Below, piece after piece: positions 26,576-35,857 of a stretch of DNA of 64,000 bases. This stretch comes from JAAXQD01 sp963790095. GTDB lineage: Bacteria; Desulfobacterota; Desulfobacteria; Desulfobacterales; UBA11574. The translations under genes and the position numbers were made by a program. The notes under the pieces are model-generated. The model did not search any database, had not been told where the DNA came from, and saw only the letters and a program-made list of their open reading frames with translations. Positions within the stretch are counted from its first letter, which is position 1, and the number at the start of each line of letters is the position of its first letter. The stretch spans positions 5,870 to 69,869 of the forward strand of contig CAWBNO010000002.1 of assembly GCA_963790095.1 (NCBI GenBank). Reading direction: 5' to 3'.

Positions 26576-27313
26576 ATGTCTTTTTTTAAAAACAAGAAAG
26601 TTCAAACCGCCGCTGCCGTGTTATCGGTCATCGTTTTAATTTTGATCGTTGTTTTGGTTAAGTATTGCAGTAAAAGGGAAAATTATAAGCCCCTTTCAAG
26701 AGCAGAAGAGCCGGAAGGGATTACGTTTTTCGATCTGGGTGAAAACTCCGAATTTTCCAGTGACGTTAGAGAAAAGCTAAAAGACCGACTCGGCGCCGAT
26801 GCCATTGAACGGTGGAATCCACTGGATTTAACCATCAACTACAAAGGTTTTTTACGCAAATTTTTTCCGGAATTACATGAAATAAACCAACAGTTGAATT
26901 CTCCCCTTGGGGAACGGGTTGAACATAATACCATAAAATTGAGGTACCGTTATGCTCGAAAAAGGAATCTTCCCTTTGATTACGTTGAGTTGGTTTTTTC
27001 GAACTACACCCAAAAACCGCTCTATTTTTACATAAAATCCAAACAAGAAGAATCCAATATCATCGATGTGCTGACAAAGAAATACGGGAAAGCAGACACC
27101 GTCAACTGGGAGGGCGAAAAGGGTACGTCATTATACTGGGAGAATGCCCGAACCATTTTAATTGTATCGATCCATGACGATCGGTATGGCAACCCTGAAT
27201 ATCATACCGTGATCTATTACGTTCCCAATCTGGAAGATTTGTTATCCAGAGAGCGGCAGCAAAAGGAGCACAAAGAAGAAGAGATAAAGCAAACCGGTAA
27301 AACCGCTTTCTGA
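26576..27313 (+). CDS. membrane-anchored protein of unknown function
   Basis: A 245-residue protein I do not recognise. A membrane anchor at about residues 10-28 is followed by a soluble part with no domain I can name. Visible features are an EHNTIKLRYRYARKR strand-rich segment, FVYVELVF-like hydrophobic strands, a region KKYGKADTVNWEGEKGTSLY near residue 180, and a charged helical tail rich in Lys, Glu and Gln. GAAGGAG is upstream of ATG at 26576. It sits alone between repeat A copy 3 and the AsmA gene. The alternation of strands suggests a lipid- or peptide-binding fold but this is weak. Confidence 0.7.
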   Translation: MSFFKNKKVQTAAAVLSVIVLILIVVLVKYCSKRENYKPLSRAEEPEGITFFDLGENSEFSSDVREKLKDRLGADAIERWNPLDLTINYKGFLRKFFPELHEINQQLNSPLGERVEHNTIKLRYRYARKRNLPFDYVELVFSNYTQKPLYFYIKSKQEESNIIDVLTKKYGKADTVNWEGEKGTSLYWENARTILIVSIHDDRYGNPEYHTVIYYVPNLEDLLSRERQQKEHKEEEIKQTGKTAF

Positions 27314-27430
27314 TTCCGTCCGGGGATAAACGGCCTCTTTTACACCGTTTCCACGTTGCCGGTTACCCAAAATAAGGGACGGATATTGGATGGTGCCCAA
27401 AAAACAGACGCTAAAATTAGGGGGTAGATT

Positions 27431-29437
27431 ATGAATCGAACCAAAAAATGGGTGTTAATCATCGGCGGCTTGATAGTTGTCCTGGTCGCAGCCCTGATTC
27501 TTATTCCGAGATTTATCGATGTCAAACAGTACAAACCTCGGATCGAGGCGGAGATCTCCAAAGCCACGGGACGCACCGTCACTTTGGGGGATGACCTTCG
27601 TCTTTCTCTGTTTCCCTGGGCCGGCGTATCGTTTTCCGACCTTCATCTGGGGAGCCTGCCCGGATTTGAAGAGAAAGACTTTATGGTCGTGAAGTCTTTT
27701 GATGTCAGGGTCAAGCTGTTTCCCCTTCTGTTTAAGGACATTCAGGTTAAGCGGTTTATTTTAAACGGTGCACGTGTGATTTTGGAAACCCGTAAAGACG
27801 GCCGGGTCAACTGGGAATTCAAAGCAAAGCCCGAGCCCGGTGTTTCTCAAAAAACACCTGTGGCGGTCAAAAAACCCTCCGGGGACACCACCGAAACCGG
27901 CCTTGTTCTCAAAGGGCTTAGTGTGGGGGAATTCGCCGTTACAGATGGATCCGTTGTCTGGCTGGATCACGGTAAAAAAACACGCAAGGAAATCTCTGAT
28001 ATAAGCCTTCTGCTTAAAGATGTCTCCATGGATCGTCCGGTTCGGCTGACCTTCTCCGCCCGCATCGACAAACAGCCTTTTTCCATTCGGGGGAGTTTAG
28101 GGCCCTTGGGGAAAGCCCTGGGCAAAGGAACCATTCCCCTGGATCTTACGGTGGGCATTCTGGGACAAATGGATGTGGGGCTCAAGGGCAATGTTGTGGA
28201 TCCGGCGGTTCGCCCAAAATTTGACATGGACGTTGAGGTCTCTCCGTTTTCGCCTCGAAAACTTCTGGAAACCATGGGAAAAGCCTATTCTGTGGAGACA
28301 TCCGATCCCAAGGCCCTGAATCTCATGGCCCTTAAAGCCGGGATCAAGGGAGATGCCGACAGGGTTTCGCTTTCAAAGGGCGTCGTGGATCTGGACGGGT
28401 CGAAACTGAATATTTCCATGGAGGTCGGCAACTTTTCCAATCCTTCGGTGACCTTTAAGGGTGACCTGGACCAGATCGATATGGATCGTTACCTGCCGCC
28501 CCCAAGTCCGGAAAAAAAAGGGGAGAAACATCCCGAGACCACCGTTGCTACGGTGAAAAAAAAGACCGACTATTCATCCCTGCGAAAGCTTTCCTTGGAC
28601 GGTACGGCGAAAATCGGAAATCTCAAGATCAAGAATGCTAAAATTGAAAATGTTCATCTCAAGGTCATGGGGAAACACGGGGTTTTCGATCTGAAACCCA
28701 TGACCCTGGCGCTGTACCAGGGGGATCTGACAGGCCATGGGCGTTTCAGTGTTCAAACAGACGTGCCGGAGACAACTGTTCAACTGACATTAAACAGTGT
28801 GCAGGCGGGCCCGCTTTTTACGGATGTTTTAAAAAAGGATTTCCTCGAAGGGAACCTGAAGGCAAACATCGATCTCACCATGACCGGAGATGATGGAAAA
28901 CAGATCAAAAAGACTTTGAACGGGAACGGCAATCTCCTGTTTAAAGACGGCGCCATAAAAGGCATCGATTTAGCGGGGATGGCAAACAACGTAAAAGCTG
29001 CCTTTGGTCTGGCCGAGAAGGCCGGAGAGACGACGCGAACTGACTTTAGCAAACTGGAAGTACCGTTTACCGTCAAACAGGGACTTGTCAATACGGCCAA
29101 TACGAACCTCATATCGCCGCTGATTCGCTTGACGGCTTCAGGAACCGCGGATCTTGTCAGCGAGAACCTTGATTTTACGGTAGACCCCAAGTTCGTCGGC
29201 ACCCTCAAGGGGCAGGAGGACACACAGGAGCGTTCCGGACTGTTGGTTCCGGTGCTGGTCACCGGCACGTTTTCTTCCCCGAAATTTCGTCCGGATCTTG
29301 AAAGGATCCTCAAACAGAAAATAGAAAAAAGCCTTCCGGACCTGCAAAAGCAATTCCTGCCGGGGGAGGGTCAAAAGGTTGAGCCCCAAGACATCGGTAA
29401 ACAGATCAAGGGATTGATCAAGGGGCTTGGGAATTAA
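27431..29437 (+). CDS. AsmA family protein
   Basis: AsmA-like proteins are large inner-membrane-anchored periplasmic proteins thought to move or organise phospholipids toward the outer membrane. A membrane helix at about residues 7-25 is followed by the family start IDVKQYKPRIEAEISKATGR and SLFPWAGVSFSDLHLG. A long beta-rich region and the C-terminal AsmA_2 domain, with GNGNLLFKDGAIKGIDLAGM near residue 510, complete it. Length 668 is normal. ATG at 27431 follows GGGGG. It appears monocistronic. Confidence 0.9.
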   Translation: MNRTKKWVLIIGGLIVVLVAALILIPRFIDVKQYKPRIEAEISKATGRTVTLGDDLRLSLFPWAGVSFSDLHLGSLPGFEEKDFMVVKSFDVRVKLFPLLFKDIQVKRFILNGARVILETRKDGRVNWEFKAKPEPGVSQKTPVAVKKPSGDTTETGLVLKGLSVGEFAVTDGSVVWLDHGKKTRKEISDISLLLKDVSMDRPVRLTFSARIDKQPFSIRGSLGPLGKALGKGTIPLDLTVGILGQMDVGLKGNVVDPAVRPKFDMDVEVSPFSPRKLLETMGKAYSVETSDPKALNLMALKAGIKGDADRVSLSKGVVDLDGSKLNISMEVGNFSNPSVTFKGDLDQIDMDRYLPPPSPEKKGEKHPETTVATVKKKTDYSSLRKLSLDGTAKIGNLKIKNAKIENVHLKVMGKHGVFDLKPMTLALYQGDLTGHGRFSVQTDVPETTVQLTLNSVQAGPLFTDVLKKDFLEGNLKANIDLTMTGDDGKQIKKTLNGNGNLLFKDGAIKGIDLAGMANNVKAAFGLAEKAGETTRTDFSKLEVPFTVKQGLVNTANTNLISPLIRLTASGTADLVSENLDFTVDPKFVGTLKGQEDTQERSGLLVPVLVTGTFSSPKFRPDLERILKQKIEKSLPDLQKQFLPGEGQKVEPQDIGKQIKGLIKGLGN

Positions 29438-29523
29438 CAACGACGCGATCTTCAGGGATATCTATTTTTTTGTTAGAAACCGGGTCCACTCCCGGGATGC
29501 GGGATCTTTGATGGGGCACGCCT

Positions 29524-29725
29524 ACGGTTAAGCTGGAATATTGGAATAATGGGGTGTTGAAGTGATGGGAAACACATTTGCTCAACCCATTACTCCAATA
29601 CTCCATCACTCCATGCTTTTCCTCCAATACTCCATCACGCCATCATTCCGGCTGGTATTTACGGTAGACTTCACCCCACTGGGGTGGCCCCGATGCCGGG
29701 TTTCCTGGGTCCGGATTCTTTCCTT
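29524..29725 (-). repeat. dispersed repeat family C, copy 2
   Basis: Reverse-complement counterpart of 3,820-4,012. Read on the minus strand it gives AAAGAATCCGG, CACCCCAGTGGGGTGAA, CTACCGTAAATACC, then a series of TGGAGTATTGGAG-type units, and finishes with CCAATATTCCAG. The unit block is longer here than in copy 1, consistent with slippage of the short units. It overlaps nothing coding and ends just before the EamA gene stop. Confidence 0.75.
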
Positions 29726-29730
29726 GAATT

Positions 29731-30582
29731 TTAACTGGAGGGCCGCCGGAGGGTCGCCAGGGCGATGGTGCCGAGGATGATACCGCCCCCTAAAATCGTT
29801 TGTGCATCCGGAACTTCTCCAAGGAAAAACACGGCGAAAATGATTCCGTAAACCGGCTCCAGGCATGCGGTAATGCTTGCCAGCTGGGTCTTGATATGAA
29901 CGAGACTCTTGATGAACAACACATGGGCCACGGCGGTACAAAAGATACCGAGAATCGGCAGCAAAACATAATCCGTCGGCCGGAGCACCCAATTGTCGAG
30001 AAACAGAAAGGGAAGCAATATCAGGGTGGCCATCCCGTTCTGGCAGCAAACCATCAACGTCGGAGGATAGGTGCCCACGTATTTTCGATTGAGTATGGAC
30101 AGAACGGCAAAGGTGAACCCCGACAGGGTTCCCCAAAATGCGCCGAGGGTGATGTTGTTCTGGAAATCGAATGACGGAACAACCCAGAGCAGGCCGAAAA
30201 CAACGGAACCTGCCGTCAACATATCGAAACCACGAATTTTTTCTTTGAAGAAAACCGGTTCCATAAACGTGACGAATATGGGGAAGGTCGAGAATGTGAG
30301 CAGACCCACGGCTACTGTTGAAATTTGAATCGCGTGAAAGAACGTGATCCAATGTACGGCCAATATCATCCCGAGCAAAATAAGAACGAAAAAATCCCGT
30401 CTCGATGTTACACGAAACGGTATTTTGAAGACGGCGAGTATAATGCCCAGGGTAAGGGCGGCAAAAAAGGTTCTTCCAAAGACAATGACCAACGGCGGCA
30501 GGGTTAAAAACTTTCCGAACAGACCGGAGAGCCCAAAAAGGATGACAGCGATATGTATTTCAAGCAAGCCATGTCTTTTCAT
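29731..30582 (-). CDS. EamA/DMT family transporter
   Basis: A 283-residue inner-membrane permease of ten hydrophobic helices in two homologous halves, the standard layout for drug/metabolite transporters. The first half begins HIAVILFGLSGLFGKF and includes ILAVHWITFFHAI; the second includes SGFTFAVLSILNRKYVG and ends with LEPVYGIIFAVFFLGEVP, a conserved EamA signature. Substrate cannot be read from sequence. The gene is divergent from the CDF transporter at 30,733. Confidence 0.88.
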   Translation of the reverse strand: MKRHGLLEIHIAVILFGLSGLFGKFLTLPPLVIVFGRTFFAALTLGIILAVFKIPFRVTSRRDFFVLILLGMILAVHWITFFHAIQISTVAVGLLTFSTFPIFVTFMEPVFFKEKIRGFDMLTAGSVVFGLLWVVPSFDFQNNITLGAFWGTLSGFTFAVLSILNRKYVGTYPPTLMVCCQNGMATLILLPFLFLDNWVLRPTDYVLLPILGIFCTAVAHVLFIKSLVHIKTQLASITACLEPVYGIIFAVFFLGEVPDAQTILGGGIILGTIALATLRRPSS

Positions 30583-30732
30583 GGGATTTCCATGGATTTT
30601 CTGAAAAACGCAGGTTGATGGAGCCCCTGCCGGGGATCGTTAAAAAACTGGCACATTTTTTTTATCAGTGCTATGGATCCACCAGACAAAAGCGACCTCA
30701 CAAATCAGGCTTGGCCTCACGTGTTTTAAGTT

Positions 30733-31638
30733 ATGCATGAATCCATGACAAAAGAGACCCGGGACGGTAGAACAGTGACACTTGTCGGTGTTCTCGTCAA
30801 TACAATTTTAATTATACTGAAGCTGATGACCGGGATATACGGCACCAGTCAGGCCCTCATCGCAGATGCCGTCCATTCGATTTCCGACCTTTTTACGGAT
30901 GTCGCGGTTCTCATCGGTCTCAAGGTTCGGTATAAACCGCCGGACGAGAAGCATCATTTCGGTCATGCCCGGGTTGAAACCCTGGCAACTTCTTTTGTGG
31001 GTATCGTCCTCATCGGAACGGCATTGTACCTGGGGGTCGACGCTGCCTTCAATATCTACAGCCACAATGAATCCCATCCCACGTTGCTGGCGTTGATGGG
31101 CGCCGGAGTGTCGGTGGTACTGAAAGAAATCCTTTATCAGTACACCATTCGCACCGGACGACGCATCAACAGCCAGTTGATTGTGGCCAACGCGTGGCAT
31201 CATCGTTCAGATGCCCTGTCTTCGGTGGCTGTTTTGGTGGGCGTCGCTGGAACTCAAATACGGCCGTCATGGTATTTCCTCGACGCCTTTGCCGCACTTT
31301 TGGTCTCCTTTTTCATCGTAAAAGTCGGCCTGGAGATTTTAAAAGAGGCTTTGCATGAATTCACCGATGCCGCCCCTAAGGGCGACGTCATCGACCGGAT
31401 CATGAACTGTGCCCTAACCGTAAACGGAGTGAACGCCGCCCATGATCTCAAAGTGCGCACTTCCGGTGGCCGTTATCAAATGGAAATACACATTGTCGTC
31501 GATGGTCGACTGACCGTAATAGAGGGACATCAGTTGGCAAAGGCCGTGGAACACTGCCTGATCCAGGATGTGGGAAACTTCGATCATATCACCGTTCATG
31601 TGGATCCGGAGATCGAAAAAAACGAAACCGCCGATTAG
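30733..31638 (+). CDS. cation diffusion facilitator (CDF) metal exporter
   Basis: Proton-driven exporter of divalent metal (Zn, Fe, Mn or Co). Six membrane helices occupy the first 200 residues. The metal-site pairs are present: HSISD in helix 2 (ADAVHSISDL) and HHRSD in helix 5 (NAWHHRSDALSS). A cytoplasmic domain of about 85 residues with an HDLKVRTSGG strand closes the protein. In helix 2 the first ligand position reads Asp (ADAVHSISD), in helix 5 His (HHRSD), a combination usual for zinc-type members. Start at ATG 30733 or 30745. It is 48 bases before the ornithine cyclodeaminase relative but with no obvious functional link. Confidence 0.9.
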   Translation: MHESMTKETRDGRTVTLVGVLVNTILIILKLMTGIYGTSQALIADAVHSISDLFTDVAVLIGLKVRYKPPDEKHHFGHARVETLATSFVGIVLIGTALYLGVDAAFNIYSHNESHPTLLALMGAGVSVVLKEILYQYTIRTGRRINSQLIVANAWHHRSDALSSVAVLVGVAGTQIRPSWYFLDAFAALLVSFFIVKVGLEILKEALHEFTDAAPKGDVIDRIMNCALTVNGVNAAHDLKVRTSGGRYQMEIHIVVDGRLTVIEGHQLAKAVEHCLIQDVGNFDHITVHVDPEIEKNETAD

Positions 31639-31685
31639 GTCTATCGGGATCGGCTTTTTTTTGAGTAAAAAACCAAGGAGCAGAT

Positions 31686-32663
31686 ATGGAACCGAATCGA
31701 TTACTCTATCTTTCCCAGGAGGATGTTGTCTCCGTGGGACTGACAATGGCCGAGATTATCGAAGTCCTGGACGTCGCTTTCCGGGAAAAAGGTCGCGGAA
31801 ATACGGAAATGCCCCCCAAACCGGGGATTCATCCGGGTGGCGAAGACAATTTTATTCACGCCATGCCGGCATACATTCCCGCTTTGAACGCAGCGGGCGT
31901 TAAGTGGGTGAGTGGTTTCCCGGGGAACCAAAAGAAAGGATTGCCCTACATTACCGGCCTGCTCATCCTCAATGACCCTGAAACCGGAATCCCTGTTTCG
32001 GTGATGGACTGTGTATGGATTACGGCCGTTCGGACCGGTGCGGCCACGGCACTGTCCGCCCGCCATCTGGCCCGTCCGGAATCGTCGGTGGTCGGTGTTC
32101 TGGGATGCGGTGTTCAGGGACGCACCAACGTGGAGGCCCTGAATACGCTGTTTCCCGTCAAACGCGTCATGGCTTACGATGTGAACACCGAAGCCGTCCG
32201 TGGATATGCAGACGAAATCGCTTCACGGTTGAACCTGGAGGTGATTCCGGTGGGTACCCCGCGGGAAGCGGTGACCGGGTGTGACATTGTCGTGACCGCA
32301 GGTCCGATTCTAAAAACGCCCCACGCCACCATCCAAGCCGGTTGGCTGGACGAGGGCGCTTTTGCTTCGCTGGTCGATTTTGACTCCTACTGGCATCCCC
32401 ATGCCATGCAGGCGGCGGACAAGTTCTGTACCGACGACACACCCCAGCTGCGACAATATCAGCAAATGGGCTATTTCCAGAATATTCCCGAAATTCACGC
32501 CGATCTGGGAGAACTGGTCATCGGAAAAAAACCAGGAAGGGAGACCGCCGCAGAACGGACCCTGACAGCCAATCTGGGACTGGCCATTGATGACATGGCC
32601 GTGGCGCCCATAATTTTTCGCAAAGCTGTGGAAAAAGAACTCGGCACCTGGCTGCCGCTCTAA
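31686..32663 (+). CDS. ornithine cyclodeaminase / mu-crystallin family protein
   Basis: NAD(P)-dependent enzyme acting on an amino acid or imine. The 325 residues cover the full family fold. Substrate-side motifs KWVSGFPGNQKKGLP and VRTGAATALSA precede the Rossmann segment VGVLGCGVQGRTNVEAL near residue 138. The Asp of VDFDSYW is in the position of the general acid. A run of GGAG lies upstream of ATG at 31686. The liv amino-acid transporter begins 200 bases later in the same direction, so the enzyme may process what that transporter brings in. Whether it is a cyclodeaminase, alanine dehydrogenase type or imine reductase cannot be told. Confidence 0.82.
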   Translation: MEPNRLLYLSQEDVVSVGLTMAEIIEVLDVAFREKGRGNTEMPPKPGIHPGGEDNFIHAMPAYIPALNAAGVKWVSGFPGNQKKGLPYITGLLILNDPETGIPVSVMDCVWITAVRTGAATALSARHLARPESSVVGVLGCGVQGRTNVEALNTLFPVKRVMAYDVNTEAVRGYADEIASRLNLEVIPVGTPREAVTGCDIVVTAGPILKTPHATIQAGWLDEGAFASLVDFDSYWHPHAMQAADKFCTDDTPQLRQYQQMGYFQNIPEIHADLGELVIGKKPGRETAAERTLTANLGLAIDDMAVAPIIFRKAVEKELGTWLPL

Positions 32664-32864
32664 ATGGCGTACCGTCCGGCTCAGCCGCCACTCGAGGGCC
32701 GACAAGTTTCTAAGGAGCGTTTCCGGACCATGGAAGGGATTCATTATAGCTTGACTAAAGCGCCTTCATTTAATAGAAGGTTTGGAACAACGTTTAAAAA
32801 AAACATCTTTGAATTCCTTTGATATTAAATAATTTATAAACCTCCGAAGCACCTGTTTGCCCCT

Positions 32865-33638
32865 ATGGCTGAATTGGTTCTACGACATGTCTCCAAAAGA
32901 TTCGGTGGTCTTCTGGCTGTGGATGACTTGGACCTCCAGGTTCCGGAAGGCAGAATACTGAGCTTGATCGGTCCCAACGGGGCCGGCAAGACCACGGTCT
33001 TCAACATGATCACCGGCGTCTATCCCCCCAGTGACGGGACCATTTCCTATGGCGGCAGAAAACTCAACCATTTGAGAAGCAGCCGCATCATCCGCCGCGG
33101 CATTGCCCGGACCTTTCAGAATATTCGGCTGTTCAAATCCATGACCGTGCTCGAAAATGTCCAGGTGGGGATGCACTGCCGGACCAAAAGCGGGGCATTT
33201 CGGGCCCTGTTCAAATCCCCCTTTTCAATCCAGGAGGAAAAAGAAATCACCGACAAGTCCATGGAAATCCTGGAATTTTTGGGTTTGGGCGACTACCGGA
33301 ACGAATATGCCTCAAATTTGCCTTACGGCGGCCAGCGCCGACTGGAAATTGCCAGAGCCGTGGCGACCCAGCCCAAAACCTTACTCCTTGACGAGCCTGC
33401 AGCCGGAATGAATCCCAGCGAAACCGCCGAGTTGATGGATTTGATCCTTAAGCTGCGCGATACGGGGCTCACCATTTTCCTGGTGGAACATGACATGCGG
33501 CTGGTCATGGGCATTTCAGAAATCGTTGTTGTTCTGGACCACGGCCAAAAGATCGCCCAAGGGGACCCCAAAGAGATTCAGCAAAACGAGAAAGTGATAG
33601 AGGCCTATTTGGGAACCAAAGCAAAAACCCAAGGCTAG
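32865..33638 (+). CDS. livG: branched-chain amino-acid ABC transporter ATP-binding protein LivG
   Basis: One of the two ATPases of a HAAT-type uptake system. Walker A is GPNGAGKTT (about residues 36-44), the signature region is SNLPYGGQRRLEIARAV in the LivG style, and Walker B is LLLDEPAAGMNP. The LivG-specific ARTFQNIRLF segment is present. Length 257 is standard. It is the first gene of livG-livJ-livH-livM-livF. In many genomes livG follows livM; its position ahead of the binding protein here is a less common order. Confidence 0.93.
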   Translation: MAELVLRHVSKRFGGLLAVDDLDLQVPEGRILSLIGPNGAGKTTVFNMITGVYPPSDGTISYGGRKLNHLRSSRIIRRGIARTFQNIRLFKSMTVLENVQVGMHCRTKSGAFRALFKSPFSIQEEKEITDKSMEILEFLGLGDYRNEYASNLPYGGQRRLEIARAVATQPKTLLLDEPAAGMNPSETAELMDLILKLRDTGLTIFLVEHDMRLVMGISEIVVVLDHGQKIAQGDPKEIQQNEKVIEAYLGTKAKTQG

Positions 33639-33701
33639 ATTTTGTAGTTTTTAATCCGGTTGTTTTTTATTAACGATTCACAAAGCCAAAGGAGGTAGTA
33701 T

Positions 33702-34835
33702 ATGAAAAGAGTCGGAATTTTAGTTTTGTGTTTGATGGTAGTTGTGGGCTTTCATGGCATGGCCGTGGCGAAGACGCTGAAAATCGGCACCTTGAGTCCC
33801 CTCACCGGCCCCTATGCCCAGGACGGTACCGATATCCTCCAGGGAGCCAAAACTGCTGTTGCCGTTTTTGAGAAGGCCGGCGGCGTGCCCGGGTACGATA
33901 AAATAGAGATAATCCCCGGTGACAGTGCCTGTGACGGCGGCAAAGCGACCATGGCCGCCAACAAGCTCATCAACAGCGGTGTGAGCGGTGTTGTCGGTGC
34001 CTACTGCTCCTCGGCCACCATTCCGGCCTCCGTTCCCCTGAACCAGGCCAACATCATTCAGATAACGCCGGCATCAACGCACACGGATGTTACCGCTCGC
34101 GGTTTCAAGCAGATTTTCCGTATGCCGCCCCGTGACGACGTCCAGGCCTGGTCTACGGTGAAGTTCCTCGAAGACGGTCTCAAGATCAAGACCCTGGCGT
34201 TGATCGACGACCGCCAGACCTACACCGTGGGCCTCACCGAGAACATCACCAAATTTGCCAAAGAGAAAAACAAGATCGAAATCGTCGCTCTGGAGCACAT
34301 CACACCCGGTGACAAGGACTTTACCGCCGTGCTGACCAAATTGAAAAGATTAAACCCCGATGTCATCTACATGGGCGTTTACCAACCCGAAGGCTCACTG
34401 ATGGCGCGTCAGGCTAAGGCTTTGGGAATTACGGCCAAACTGTTATCCGAAGATGCCGTTTTTCATCCCAAGTTCATCGAAGTTGCCGGCGAATCCGCCG
34501 AAGGCGCTTATCTGACCTTTGCCAAAGCACCGGAAACCCAGGAGCGAAAGGACTTCGAGGATACGTACAAAAAGATGTGGAACGTCGAAACCATCGGTTC
34601 CTACAGTTACTACGCATACGACGCCGCCATGATTCTTCTGGAATCCATAAAAAAGACCGGTACCACAGATACGAACAAGGTTGTGGACACGCTTCGTGCC
34701 ACGACATGGAACGGTGTAACCGGAGAAATCAAGTTCGACGAAAAGGGTGACCGTAAGCTGGCTCACATCATCTGGATTGTAAAGGACGGCAAGTTCGCAC
34801 CGTACTGGGATCCGCTGACCGAAAAATACTTCTAA
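33702..34835 (+). CDS. livJ: branched-chain amino-acid ABC transporter substrate-binding protein
   Basis: Periplasmic binding protein of the LivJ/LivK type. A signal peptide with core ILVLCLMVVVGFHGMAVA is cut after AVAK. The family start KIGTLSPLTGPYAQDGTDI follows, with the ligand-loop region GVVGAYCSSATIPASVP near residue 90 and YYAYDAAMILLESI near residue 305. Length 377. AAAGGAGG lies before ATG at 33702. It sits between livG and livH and is followed by a strong hairpin at 34,844. Ligand could be Leu/Ile/Val or another amino acid or amide. Confidence 0.92.
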   Translation: MKRVGILVLCLMVVVGFHGMAVAKTLKIGTLSPLTGPYAQDGTDILQGAKTAVAVFEKAGGVPGYDKIEIIPGDSACDGGKATMAANKLINSGVSGVVGAYCSSATIPASVPLNQANIIQITPASTHTDVTARGFKQIFRMPPRDDVQAWSTVKFLEDGLKIKTLALIDDRQTYTVGLTENITKFAKEKNKIEIVALEHITPGDKDFTAVLTKLKRLNPDVIYMGVYQPEGSLMARQAKALGITAKLLSEDAVFHPKFIEVAGESAEGAYLTFAKAPETQERKDFEDTYKKMWNVETIGSYSYYAYDAAMILLESIKKTGTTDTNKVVDTLRATTWNGVTGEIKFDEKGDRKLAHIIWIVKDGKFAPYWDPLTEKYF

Positions 34836-34843
34836 ATCTCTAG

Positions 34844-34877
34844 GGAATGGTCGAGGGCTCTGATCCTCGGCCATTCC
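34844..34877 (+). promoter_or_regulatory. hairpin between livJ and livH, probable partial terminator or mRNA stabiliser
   Basis: GGAATGG-TCGAGG pairs with CCTCGG-CCATTCC, a 13-base stem with one weak pair, around an eight-base loop. The following ATTTGTTTTC is only moderately T-rich, so read-through is expected. Placed just after the binding-protein gene, it would let livJ be made in excess of the permeases. Confidence 0.6.
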
Positions 34878-34935
34878 ATTTGTTTTCTAAAATATAAACC
34901 CTGCAGTGACATCGGAAATATAGAGGTTATATCGG

Positions 34936-35856
34936 ATGGACAACGCGTCTTTTATCATTCAGCAGTTGATCAACGCCATCTTTCTGGGTTCCATCTTTTC
35001 GTTGATCGCTCTGGGATACACCATGGTTTACGGCATCATAGAACTGATCAACTTTGCCCATGGTGAGTTGTTCACCGCAGGCGCCTTTATCGGGATCATC
35101 GTTCTGGCGGCACTGCAACAAATCGGTTTTGTAGAAACCCATTTTGTCCTGACCCTCATTCTGGTTTTCGGCATGGCCATGGCCTATGTGGCGGTGCTCG
35201 GGGTGGCCATCGAGCAGGTGGCCTACAAGCCCCTGCGAAAAGCATCCCGCCTGGCTGCTATTCTGAGCGCCCTGGGCATGTCGATTTTTTTGTCCAACGG
35301 GATGATGCTCAGCCAGGGCGTGTCTGACAGGGCCTATCCGGCGATTTTGGGTATGGAGGGATTCTCAATTCTGGATGCAAGGATAACGTATGGGCAGGTC
35401 TTCATCATTGTATTGTCGCTGGTTTTAATGGTGGCCTTGACCATGTTCGTGAACTGGAGCAAGCTGGGCAAGGCCATGCGGGCCACAGCTCAAAACCAGA
35501 CCATGGCCCGGATGCTGGGCATCGATATCGACCGAACCATCCGGGTCACGTTTATGATCGGGCCGGCATTGGGCGCTGCGGCCGGTGTGATGGTTGGCAT
35601 GTATTACGGTTCCGTCCGTTTCGACATGGGTTTTATTTATATGATCAAGGCCTTTGCCGCAGCGATTTTGGGGGGTATCGGATCCATCCCCGGTGCGGTG
35701 TTGGGGGGGATGATCATCGGCGGGGTGGAGGTTCTTTGGTCGGCCTTTCTGCCCAGTGAGTGGAAGGATGTCACGACATTTGTGGTTTTGATTCTGGTTC
35801 TCTACTTTCGGCCGAGTGGACTTCTGGGTGAACATGTCAGCGAGAGCAGGGTATAA
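34936..35856 (+). CDS. livH: branched-chain amino-acid ABC transporter permease LivH
   Basis: First of two membrane subunits of the liv importer. The 306 residues hold about eight membrane helices. Diagnostic LivH pieces are GYTMVYGIIELINFAHGE near residue 32, GVAIEQVAYKPLRKASRL, and AFAAAILGGIGSIPGAVLGG near residue 240. The stop at 35,854-35,856 is one base before the livM start, so translation is coupled. Confidence 0.93.
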   Translation: MDNASFIIQQLINAIFLGSIFSLIALGYTMVYGIIELINFAHGELFTAGAFIGIIVLAALQQIGFVETHFVLTLILVFGMAMAYVAVLGVAIEQVAYKPLRKASRLAAILSALGMSIFLSNGMMLSQGVSDRAYPAILGMEGFSILDARITYGQVFIIVLSLVLMVALTMFVNWSKLGKAMRATAQNQTMARMLGIDIDRTIRVTFMIGPALGAAAGVMVGMYYGSVRFDMGFIYMIKAFAAAILGGIGSIPGAVLGGMIIGGVEVLWSAFLPSEWKDVTTFVVLILVLYFRPSGLLGEHVSESRV

Positions 35857-35857
35857 A

